In this document: in pieces, positions 27,005 to 36,694 of the stretch
Layout: each line of letters begins with the position of its first letter
Numbering within the stretch: position 1 is the first letter of the stretch
Assembly: GCA_001051155.2 (NCBI GenBank)
Contig: JYIP02000003.1
Location: 2,604,001 to 2,668,000 of the forward strand
Reading direction: 5' to 3'
Source of the DNA: Chrysoporthe austroafricana
Lineage: Eukaryota; Ascomycota; Sordariomycetes; Diaporthales; Cryphonectriaceae
DNA: 64,000 bases
Made by a program: the position numbers and the translations under genes
The notes under the pieces: model-generated
The model's input: only the letters and a program-made list of their open reading frames with translations
Told to the model about the DNA's origin: nothing
Databases searched by the model: none

Positions 27005-29285
27005 TCATCTTGCATAGGGCCGGTTCATCAGGGCGATCTCCCTCGCGATCTCAGCCCATTCCAGCTCGCGTTTGATGACAGGTGGGCCGGCCGCATCCGT
27101 CTCAGCGGATTTCCTACGCTGTAGTGTTTCCTCCCACTTCAGGAGCTCGTATGCGAACCTGAGATGCGGCTGGATAATGACGTTCAGCCTTCGCGCCCGA
27201 ACGAAGCAATAGGCCCGAGGGAATGAGAGGTTCATGGCTCGCATGACCTCGGCAATACATATGGTTGCACTTCGAGAGACACCCACACGGCAGTGCACAA
27301 GTGTCGCGGTGCCGTTCCTCCGACCCCGATCTGTCCGAGCCACATGTTAGCCAACCGTGTCCGGCGATACTGCAGCTGAGAGCAGGCGGCCTTCCGCGGG
27401 CTGGAGGCAACGATGCGGAAGCCGAACAGCAGAACCCAGCCCGCGTTGTTTCGATACCCGCCCGCAATTCTGCAACAAGGGATCTTGGTCCTGAAGGAAA
27501 CGTCTCACCTATAAACTCAAGGCATCGCTCGAATTCTTCCGTCAAGGGATCTATGCCGTTATCTTGGACATCCTGAACGACACACACGTTCTCGGGCCCC
27601 CATCGCTCCAGCTCTCCCTCGCGCCATATGGCCGACTCTCCCACGCTGAGGAGCTGCCTTATCCCCAGGGCCCTCAGAAGCTCTGGATTATTGGCGTGGT
27701 TGAGGTTGCCCAAGTATAGATAGTCCAGGATGCGGCTCGGGAAAGACCCATCAATACCTGGCAGCCAGTCGGGCTCGTCTGTAGCCAGGGCCTCGATCTC
27801 GGAGGGACTCCTGGCCACGAGAGCGGGCGAGTTTGACAGCAGACGGGGAGCAATGGATGTCAGGAGGGAGACGTCAGCTGGATACGCAAAGAAGTTGCGC
27901 TTGAGAGTGGTGTGCAGGTTCAACCACGCGTCCGGAATGGAGCGGCCGGTGCTGAAGCTGTAATAGGCAATTCCCAGCATGGTAGACTCGGTATATCCAT
28001 CGCCGCAGTGGATGAGGATCTTCCGGGGTCGGCGGTTGGGGGATTGTGGTGACTCGGCCATCACGGCGTCCCCGTCCTCGTCACTTTCGCGTGCGGGGAT
28101 GGACGGACAGGTGCCGTGCGCGAGGTGATATATCCACCTGCACGTCTCAACAATGCCGTCGGCCTCTGCATGTGACCACGAGGACGGGAGGATGCTTCCA
28201 GACGACGGAAAGTCGAGGCACGCCTGGGCCCCATCCGCCTTTCCTTGGGCGATGTCCTGGAGGACGGCAGGGCTGAGGCGGCCCAGATCGCTGCACTCTA
28301 TCGACAAGTCGAAAGCATCCTCCTCAGCAGACCCACGGTCGAGCGTGGGGCCCATCCAGACGTTGTGGGATATCTCGGACGGCTTCGTCATGGCAAACAT
28401 CTCCCTCCGCTCCTGGTGGACGAAGTCGAGGACGTTGCCCGTCAGGATCCCGTCGGAGTCGACGGCCACGAGGTGAAGGTGGTTCGCCTCGAACTCGTGG
28501 AAGGGGCTGGTGCACAGAAAGGTGTTATAGGTCGGCACGGGGTGGCCCTGGGCGTCATGGCGGTCGCGCCACCTCTGCTGGGCGGCGGCGATGTCCCTCG
28601 CCATCTTGCGAGACGCGTGCGGGTCGTCCCCATAGACAACAATATCCGAAGTCATGGCGGACTTGGCGGCCTGGATCTGGAAGTTCCTGACCGAGAAGCC
28701 GTCCCTCGGGTCGACATCCTGAAACTCGGGGACGGAGGAGCAGTGCAGGAACTCATGGGGCGAGATGGCCCCCTTCAGCCGGGAGACGCTCAGGTCGCCG
28801 TCCGCCTTGACCAGCGTGATGCCGCGCAGGCAGCCGGGTGTCTTCCTCGCGCTGCGGTTCCGGGCAGTGAAGAAGGACTGCTGCAGGTGGTTGAGCGGGT
28901 GCAGGCCGTGCAGCCAGGGGAAGACCTGGGAGGGGTCCGGGAGGGGCTGGCGGGCGATGTGGTCCAGAGCCTCGGCGACCTGGGCGGGAGATATCTCGTA
29001 GACAACGGCAGCCCCCGAGACGGCGCGGACGAAGCCCGTGGGGGGGTAGAGGAGAGACTGCTGGGGGGCCTGCTCCTGCTTCCCCGGGGACGGGGGCGGG
29101 GTGGTAGGATCCTGCTGGGGGACAGGCCCGGGGGGGCAGATGGGGATGTGCTTGTTGGGGACGGCGGGCGGACACGGGTCGGCCTGGTCCTCGAGGGCAT
29201 CGATGGCCAAGGCGGAGGACAGGCTGGCGATGGAGGACGAGGGCCGGTGGGGCGGGAGAGGCCGGGGGAGGGCGATGGTAGCCAT
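27005..29285 (-). CDS. PPS1: Dual-specificity protein phosphatase, Pps1 type
   Basis: Predicted tyrosine/serine-threonine phosphatase of 700 residues related to yeast Pps1 (about 807 residues; linked to S-phase control). Two exons: 29285-27509 and 27330-27005, with a 178-nt intron (27331-27508) whose splice makes the joint LEFID-RGRRNGTATLVHC. The C-terminal catalytic loop is HCRVGVSRS, with nucleophile C606 and R612 fitting C-x5-R, followed by the block SFPRAYCFVRARRLNVIIQPHL. The N-terminal half is Pro-rich, then a large region with the block CTSPFHEFEANHLHLVAVDS. In the middle, residues 426-433 read HCGDGYTE, which resembles a phosphatase loop without the arginine, suggesting an inactive second phosphatase fold. 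Convergent with ATG18; its upstream side faces a repeat-rich gap. Confidence 0.9.
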
Positions 29286-29886
29286 ATGATATGATATGAC
29301 GGAGTTGGTGGTCGGGCCGGGGCGGGGCGAGGCGAGGCTCGGCGAGGAGAGGCTCCAGAGTTCGCTCCCTCTCTGATCTGTCGCGCCGCAGCAGCAGATG
29401 TCCGGGTCGCAGGCGATGCTACCTCGGCCGCACGGGACGAACGGGTGGCAGGGCGAGCAGCGGGTCGCGACCGATCATCTGGCTCTGGACGGCTCTGGTC
29501 GGTGGGAGGGCGCCGGGCCGCAGGAGGCAGCAAGACGCCTGAGGGCGACGGGACGCTGGAGGTGGTCGAGAGGGCCGCGTAGCTGCTGGCGCCGGCTGGG
29601 CGGGCGACCTGGGGCTTGGGGGCTGGGGGCAGGGCGCGAGAGACGGGACGAGACGAAGAACAAGAACTGTCGTCGAGGGCAGGCGGCGTGCTGTCTCGTG
29701 ACAGGAGCAGAGCTTACAGGCACAGTCGGGGTGGTGCAGAGGTGCAGAGGTGCGGAGATGCGAGCAGTCGAGAGTTTCAGGAGGCGGCGAGACAAGGCGA
29801 GACGGAGCTAGAGGCCGGGGGGCGGGCGCGGGCGCGGGCGCGGGCGCTGGGGGCGGGTGTGAAGGAGGGACCAAGATGCTTGCGTC

Positions 29887-29938
29887 GTGGTGGCAGCGGT
29901 GGTGGTGGTGGTGGTGGTAGTAGTGGTGGTGGTGGTGC
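29887..29938. repeat. (GGT)n trinucleotide tract
   Basis: About 17 units of GGT with a GTA/GTG interruption. G-rich on the + strand. Confidence 0.92.
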
Positions 29939-30000
29939 CGCAAGCACGGTATGCACCATCACAGTAGTACCATGTAGGACGGCAAGGTGGTGGGTGGTAA

Positions 30001-30050
30001 GGTGGTGGTGGTGGTGGAGGAGGAGGAGGAGGAAGAAGAAGAGGAGGAGG
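30001..30050. repeat. (GGT)n-(GGA)n-(GAA)n purine-rich tract
   Basis: GGT units change to GGA, then GAA, then GGA again. From about 30017 it is an all-purine stretch, the composition associated with triplex or slipped DNA. Confidence 0.92.
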
Positions 30051-30332
30051 TGCTATAGTAGCAGAGGGGGCAGCAGGGAGGAGGAGGCGGCGGCGCCGGC
30101 GCGGGAGGGTGAGGAGAGTAGAGCAGAGCAGAGTACCAGGTAGAGTGGTCGAGAGGCAAGGCAAGGCTACCTGGCACTGGCACAGATGGAGGGTCCAGGG
30201 TGTGTGTGCCGGTGCGGGGAGTGGAGAGCGATCCCGTCCTCCGCGTACTTCCTGCGTTTTAAGTACCACACCATACCAGGCCATATCATACCATAACGCC
30301 CCGACTATATATTAGGGCCATACCAGCCAGCA

Positions 30333-30375
30333 CAGCACGGCTTCCAGCACGGCTTCCAGCACGGCTTCCAGCACG
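30333..30375. repeat. 12-bp tandem repeat, three copies plus a partial
   Basis: Three perfect copies of CAGCACGGCTTC followed by a partial copy ending at CAGCACG. Confidence 0.95.
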
Positions 30376-30435
30376 TAGGCACGATAGGCTACCGTAGTCG
30401 TAGCTGCTCCCCAACCAGCGCTGCCAGCGGGCGTA

Positions 30436-30486
30436 GGAGGCGGAGGAGGTGGTGGAGGAGGAGGAGGAGGAGGAGGAGAGAGGAGG
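30436..30486. repeat. (GGA)n trinucleotide tract
   Basis: Nearly pure GGA/GAG repeat interrupted by GGTGGT; all purine over its 3' half. Confidence 0.92.
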
Positions 30487-31953
30487 GCATCTGAGCATGC
30501 AGGGCGGCACAACCTACCATGGTACTCCCAACACTGCATCCGTACTGGCTGTGCCATCTAGGTACGTACTTCTGCAGCACGGCGGCGTGCGTGCATGCGA
30601 CGCCCCTGCACAACCGTGATCCATTCTTCCTATCACATACATGAGCGCCCCAACCACCCCCGCCCCCGCCCTGTTGCTTTTGTGATAGCCAGAGAGAAGG
30701 AAGCGACAGCCTCCAGGCAGCCCGAGAGCAGGCTCACACAAGAACGCGAGACTACACACCACCACCTACCGTCCACAGGAGGGGGCGTGGACGTGTCGGG
30801 GGAGGGGAGAGCGGAGCATCCAGACAGCGAGCGCCAGGGCATCAGGCCTCAATCGCCGCAGAGGCACGAGAGGGTGCAGAGGTGCGGAGGGGTGCTGAGA
30901 CAGGTCTCCCATCTCCTGGCGTGATTGGGCTGGTGTTGCCACACTCGGCGCAGATAAGGGCGCGCCGATTCAGACAGGTTCGAGGAAGATCCAGGCACCT
31001 CGCCAGCTCGCGCGCCGCCCCCCGGCCCCCTCCCCCCCAAAGGTCCTCCCCCTCGATTAGTTGAACGCAGCAAGGCGGCGTCGTCGTCCTCTCTCGCCTG
31101 CTGTTCCGTTCGCGTCGTGCAGCACGGCCTGGGACGACATCCTGCGCAATTGGGCCCGACGCCCGCGATCGCCAATGCACCTATCTCTCCGGCAGAACAA
31201 AGGACATGGCCGAGAGATGCCCGACGTCGTCATCGCCCGGCCCAGGATCCAGTTCCCTCCACCTGTGAGCAGGCCCACATGAGCTCCCGTCCCGCCGTGC
31301 TTACTTGCCTGCCAGTGCCTGCTTGCCCGGTATGTGCATGCTGAGCAGCCACGGAGCCCAGTCTAGTAAGGTGGTGCCCGCCGTTTTAGCGCCAACCGTG
31401 CTGGGTACTCGCTAGGGCCTGGCCCACCGCGGGATCCCAGGCTTGCAGCTGGACAGTTACAGCGGGCCCCATCTGTCAATCGCAGGCGCGCAGATGACCC
31501 GCCAACTTTGGGTATTTATTTTTTATTTGTGTTTTTCTTTTTTCTTCTTTTCTGGAGAGGTGGAGAGGGAGACATGCGGGGGAAAGGTGGTGAATGCACC
31601 AGGCCCGACACCGAGAGGCCCTGCCCTGTACGCCCGGGCCACTGCACCCACCTGCCACCCCGCCTGGGGCCTCCCTGTCGCCCTGTCTCTCCCGAGAGCC
31701 CTACCCAGTACTACTTACCATGGTACCATACTGCTGGGATTGCTACAGGCGCACAGCCGTCCCCGCCGCACGCCCAGTACACTGACCACAGCACATGGTG
31801 AAACCCACCTTAGACCTCTCCACGAGCCCACACAAGCTGCCACCTGCGCGCGCTGGGGACCAAGGGTCTGGCGAACCAGCGCCTCTCTCTTCTGCCAAGT
31901 AGCGCCATCGCTCCTGAGCGCGAGCGTCCTGCCGTCTCGACATGACACGACCC

Positions 31954-33851
31954 TCAGTCGCCCTCCACCCCCATGCCGATCAGCACGACCGTAGCTAGGT
32001 CCATGAACACAACGGCTGCCCAGATCACGTACGCCACAGCCGCCGTCACCACGTTGTTGCGCATACTCACCTCGCCGGCCCCGTCGCCGCCGGGCACTCG
32101 CATATATCTGGCCGTGCTGGTGTAATAGACCAAAGGAAACGTCACAAAGATCAACCCGATCGCCAGGATGTAGTTGCAGGCCACCAAGGCCTGCGACAGC
32201 CCCTCCTGGCCTACCGAGACAGCCACAAGCAGGGCCGGGACTGGGCGCGCAACGCTTAGCAGGCGGCCTACCGCGGCGGTCGGGCATCATATGCACGAGA
32301 CATGTCACTCACTGATTGCCACGCACCGCGTCGCCAGCCTCCTGACGAAAGGCGACACGCGGATCTGAAGCGCACCCTCCATCACCACCTGTCCCGCCAT
32401 CGTCGCCACAACTCCCGCGCTCACCCCCGAGAACACTGCCGCTCATCACGGTCAGCATGATTCGCTTCGGCGCCGCAGCTGCCAGCAGGTCACACCCTGT
32501 GAAGAGAGAGGGACCAGACGGCCCAAGCGGGCAGTGCCTCCTGAGATGACTACTTACGAAGAGATACCGCGAAGAGCGTACCAGCCGCCGGGCCGATCAC
32601 GGACGAGAAGAGGTCGTGCAGCGAATAGATATCATCCGAGAGGTTGTCACCTCCTGCGCCGTAAAACGCTGCCCCCGAGATGATGATCAGAGCAGAATTG
32701 GTGAACACCGCTACCGTGCCCAAGGTGAGGCAGAGTTCCGCAACGGCGTACGACAGACACGATCGGATAGCCCGCAGCGACGGTCGGTACAGGCTTTCCG
32801 AGCTTGCGCCCGGACTGACGAGGGTGTGCTTCTCGTCGAAACTGTACAGCCGGGAGCGCGAGAGTGCCGTCCCGAGGTAGATGGTATGGGGCATCAGAGC
32901 TGGTAAGAACGTACTGTCAGCCCGCAAGACGGCACGGGGCCCCAGAGGACGGCGGTATAGGGGCCGCACGTACTGCCACCCAGGAGTGCACAAGACTCAT
33001 ACAACCCCTCGCCGACAAAGATATCGCGTGAAGGCAGGAAGCCCTTGAAGACAGGGCCCACAGGGGCCGAGATCCTGGCCAAGAGGAGGCAGATGGTGAC
33101 GAAGACTGCGAGGACCAGGACTGCAATGAAAGCCTCGAAGAGCCGGATCCGCCTCAGTTTCCCATCGGGCTTGTAGAAGAGGAGGATGAGCAGCGTTTCG
33201 GCTACCGAGATGCAGCAAGCGGCTGAGAGCGGGAGCCTCGGGATCAACATGTTGAGAGAGATCGCGGTACCGATGACTTGCCCTAGGTCAGTACAGATGA
33301 TACAGGCCTCTGCGATCGCGTATATGAACAGGTCGAGCCACCGAGGCAGATGGCGATGGTTCAGTTGGGCGAGGTCCAGGCCTGTGACTGTCCCCAGTTT
33401 GACACAGAGGGCCTACGATCCCATTCATCAGTCGACAAGCTTGCTCTTGGCGGGTTTGAGACCCCGGGCGTACCTGGAGGTAGATAGCAACCAGGTTCGA
33501 GACGAGCACCATGAACAGCAGTCTGTACTGGAAGGAAGCGCCAGACGAGATCCCTGTCTGATAGTTGTCTGGATCTATGTACGCGACAGAGATGATTGAA
33601 CTTGGCCCAAGGAAAGCGCAGAACCTGCGGGCTCGCGCTAGCATCGAGGCTTCGTCCTGGTGAGAAGAGTTAGGCTGATGGGGACTGCTCGACGAGGGAG
33701 CGGAAGAGCCCATCAAGGACCCCAGCTGGTTCCATCGGTGCTTCAAGTCGGTGTCCGGGACTGTCGAGCAGACAACCACTGCCGCGGTGCCGATCTGCTC
33801 GTCTTTTTTGTCTTGTTTCTCAGCATCGTGGCTGCGAGCGACGTCTGCCAT
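31954..33851 (-). CDS. NRAMP-family divalent metal transporter (Smf-like)
   Basis: Predicted proton-coupled Mn/Fe-type divalent metal transporter, 522 residues. Five exons: 33851-33474, 33412-32974, 32899-32558, 32435-32313, 32240-31954. The cytosolic N-terminus (about 1-70) is hydrophilic and Ser-rich. TM1 carries YIDPDNYQTG (residues 91-100) where classical NRAMPs have DPGN, so the metal-binding D and N remain but G is D. TM6 carries TLMPHTIYLG (273-282), keeping the metal-binding Met but with His-Thr where the motif is MPHN and Gly instead of Ala three residues before the Met. Other family blocks are SGASFQYRLLF, the paired FSGVSAGVVATMAGQVV, and the final helices. Intron 3 (32436-32557) was placed to restore that block. 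No N-glycosylated loop stands out. Subfamily and metal are not determined. Confidence 0.9.
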
Positions 33852-35024
33852 GGTTCTAGGAGGATATCGAGACTAATGGGGCCGGTCCACCCCGCAGCCA
33901 ACAGCTGTCTTGAGGTGCCTGCGATGAAGACAGAGACGCCTGCGCCTTCTCCGCCCTTCTGAAGGCTACCGTCTCCATATGAGAGCGGCAAGGACCAGAG
34001 GATGCTGCCATCCCGCCCCTCTCGCACCTCGCATGAGCTGTGCAGAGAGCTGGCCTATCACCCCGGGGCGGACGATGCAGGTGGTGGGCGATAGTGGCGT
34101 GGAGTACAGGGAAAGTAATCAGCATTCCGAATTAAGACAATCTAGCCCAGACCACCGAGCTGGCGCAGAGACCCAGCAACTCGTCTAGACAATCGGGTTG
34201 GCATGTCGGGACTATGTTGAGCAATGGCTTGGCATCTATAATGCCTAGGAGAGCACAGGAGGACACAACAGCGGCGGGGGCCCTGGGGCCCATCTCGCTT
34301 TCCTGACCTCCCTTGGGGGCCTGTGGAGGTGGTCTCCCTGAGGGTAAAGGGGATGATGAGCAGCAAGCGCTCAGCAGTTGGATTCAGGCGTGGCAGAGTA
34401 GATAGATTGGCAGCTGCAAGGTCTCGAAGAAAAAGGGTGGCGAGGTCAGCTCTCACCTGCCCCGGCAGAACCTTGGTGTCACCATGCAGCATGACAATAG
34501 TAGTATCGACTTGCATGAACACCTGGCCAACATCCCCGCGCGATCACGATAGACGGCAGACGGCGATATTCGTAGAAGAATCCGTGAGGCCAATCCGTCC
34601 CTAAGACGTTGATAGAAACATCCAGACAGGGCTCCCACTTGCTGAGCAATTTTCGTCAATTGTGCAGCCGCAACAGTATGAAGAACATGACTGCATCCAA
34701 CTTGCTTCCAACTGCATTGACGACGAACTCGGCGCACGCTGTCTTCACTTGAAGCCTGTGAGACTACGAGTCCTGTTATCGGTCGCCGCCGGAACAGCAG
34801 AGCTTCTCAGCCCGGCTCGCTGAACTCCGGCCGTGAGCTGCTGAAGGGTTCCGGATCATCACGCGGTGTCGCCAACCCACCCTGACCTCCCTGGCTTCCA
34901 GAGAGGAAAGAGGGGGAAAGCGAACGCAAACCAAAACAACAAAAAAAAAAAAAAAGAAAGAAAGAAAGAGAAAAAAAAGGCCAAGTGCAGATCAGCCCCA
35001 GCGACGAACGGCCAGCTGACAACG
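33852..35024. promoter_or_regulatory. Divergent promoter region, NRAMP transporter / CaCA exchanger
   Basis: About 1.2 kb between two head-to-head membrane cation transporters. It ends with an A-rich tract (34936-34979) in the exchanger leader. No third gene is supported. Confidence 0.55.
34936..34979. repeat. A-rich / (GAAA)n tract
   Basis: Poly-A run followed by GAAA units and another A run, about 45 to 90 nt before the exchanger start. The ORF stays open through it, but translating it would put a Lys-rich stretch before the first membrane segment, so I treat it as leader. Confidence 0.8.
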
Positions 35025-36224
35025 ATGGCGGGTGTCGACGACAGCCTCATTTTCAACCTCGCAGCCTTCATGTGCGGTCTTTTCGTGCTGGAACGGGGCG
35101 CCGACAAATTTATCGACAACAGTGCCGTCGTTGCCAAGAGGCTAGGTGTGTCGCCGACCTTGATCGGGCTGCTGACCTGCGGCGCTGAATGGGAAGAACT
35201 GGTCGTGGTCATGATCGCTCTCGGGCAGCACCAGAGCCCTCTGGCGGTGGGAAACCTGGTGGGCAGTAACATCGCCAACATCCTGGGCTCTTTCTCGCTG
35301 GGTCTGCTCTTCGGAGGAACAGACATGAGTTTTGATCGGAGCTCCAAGATCTACACGGCCATCTCGCTCGGGCTGACATCGGCATTTCTACTCATATTCT
35401 ACACTGTACCATCAAGGCTGAGATGGCTCGGAGGCGTGGTGTTGACGGTGGCATTCGTCATATATCTCGCGTCGGTGACATGGCTCATCTACAAAGGAGC
35501 ACTCGTCGCCCCAGAGGACGACTCAGACTCAGGTTCGGAACCCGACACGGAATCAGACTCGGGGCCGGACCTAGTCTCTGATTCGGATTCGGATTGGGAT
35601 AGCGAGTCGGAGACAGGTCGGGACGGAGGGCGCGAGAGGGGCGACGAGACCGAGGCGGGGGGACCAGGCGCTTCCTCGAGGTCACTGGCGAGAGGGAAGC
35701 CGTCCGTGGGAGGTACGGAGCGCATGAGGAGGCTCAGGATGAGCAGGGGCCGACCTAGACGACTGCGGAAGTACGTACTGGAGGTTCTGCTCGGACTGGT
35801 GTTGATGTTGACCGCGGGATATGTGATTGCGAGGTCGGCCAAAACCATCGGCGATCGCCTTGGGCTGTCCGGCTCGGTGACAGGCGCGACGATCGTGTCG
35901 GTAGCCACAACGATTCCTGACAAGATAGTGGCCCTGAAGTCGGGGATGAGACGCCAGCCAGGAATACTGGTGGCCAACACGGTAGGGTCAAACATCTTCC
36001 TAACGTTGTGCGGAGGGGGCATCCTATTCATCTGGGCCGGTGGTGACGATCTAGGAGGGCTGGTGAGCCTGGCCGAGGCCTTGGTGATGTGGGCCTCGGC
36101 GGGTTCCTTGCTGCTGGTCGTCCTGGTCGGCGGCGGGCGGTCGGCGGGTGTCCTGCTGCTTGCCGGCTACCTGGTCTTCCTGGGCGTCGAGCTCGCGAAT
36201 GGCCGCCGTCAGGACGATGGCTGA
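35025..36224 (+). CDS. Sodium/calcium exchanger-superfamily (CaCA) membrane protein
   Basis: Predicted cation/Ca exchanger, 399 residues in one exon, starting at MAGVDDSLIFN. An upstream in-frame extension would only add a Lys-rich leader translation. It has two hydrophobic halves of about five helices each, with the inverted alpha repeats typical of the superfamily. Alpha-1 (about 52-90) reads CGAEWEEL...GNLVGSNIANILGS; alpha-2 (about 285-330) reads ATTIPDKIVALKSG...ANTVGSNIFLTLCG. GSNI in both halves is diagnostic. The usual GTSLPE-type core is GAEWEEL in the first half and TTIPDK in the second, so this is a divergent fungal branch. Between the halves is a long acidic Asp/Ser/Glu-rich cytosolic loop (about 165-235), a possible Ca-sensing region. 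Exchange ions and membrane are not known. Divergent from the NRAMP gene. Confidence 0.86.
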   Translation: MAGVDDSLIFNLAAFMCGLFVLERGADKFIDNSAVVAKRLGVSPTLIGLLTCGAEWEELVVVMIALGQHQSPLAVGNLVGSNIANILGSFSLGLLFGGTDMSFDRSSKIYTAISLGLTSAFLLIFYTVPSRLRWLGGVVLTVAFVIYLASVTWLIYKGALVAPEDDSDSGSEPDTESDSGPDLVSDSDSDWDSESETGRDGGRERGDETEAGGPGASSRSLARGKPSVGGTERMRRLRMSRGRPRRLRKYVLEVLLGLVLMLTAGYVIARSAKTIGDRLGLSGSVTGATIVSVATTIPDKIVALKSGMRRQPGILVANTVGSNIFLTLCGGGILFIWAGGDDLGGLVSLAEALVMWASAGSLLLVVLVGGGRSAGVLLLAGYLVFLGVELANGRRQDDG

Positions 36225-36694
36225 CCGGAAATAAGAATACTGCTCTGCTTGTCTGGCCGTGCTAGGTACTAGGGATACACACGTACAGTCATCCCCACGT
36301 GAGTACGTACCAATATCTGGATTGGAGGAGTGGGAGCATCCCTGCGGGTGGACCTGGATGGAGCACCACGTCATACTACATACTAGCACATACCAGCAAC
36401 GCGTCGGCGCTGTCAACCTCACCACAGTCACGATGCTCTCGTCTTCTTGTGACTAGCCACCAGCCTGCCTGATCCGGCGCCGAGAACAGCATGCTGCAGT
36501 CACACAGGCTACTATGGTTCTTCCCAGGAGCACAGACTGAGACGGACGGGGTCTGCGGCCTGCTTCTGCTGTGAGTCTCTGGCGCACCGAGATCCAGCCT
36601 CGCCCCCTCCGAGGCCTCGAGGTGACCACGTGGGGCCGCAGGCACCACACAGAGAGTGTCTACGGATCACCTCCGTCCTGACTCTCCTGGAGCG
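36225..36694. promoter_or_regulatory. Short intergenic region, exchanger 3' end to DDHD gene
   Basis: About 470 bp holding the exchanger 3' end and the leader of the next co-oriented gene. Nothing else seen. Confidence 0.5.

Larger units (their letters stand above)
29286..31953. other. Repeat-rich intergenic region upstream of PPS1
   Basis: About 2.7 kb between the PPS1 5' end and the NRAMP 3' end. It is dominated by purine-rich trinucleotide tracts, a 12-bp tandem repeat and GTAC/CCATACC words. Open frames here are repeat-derived (poly-Pro, poly-Ser, poly-His translations). No gene is supported. Confidence 0.5.

Noticed and set aside
28245..29294. A 349-residue + strand frame inside PPS1
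   Set aside because: Gly/Arg/Val-rich antisense shadow; PPS1 on the - strand has the phosphatase motifs.
34866..35024. An N-terminal extension of the CaCA protein with a Lys-rich run
   Set aside because: It translates an A-rich leader; the ATG at 35025 directly precedes the first membrane segment and fits the family better. It cannot be excluded without 5' end data.
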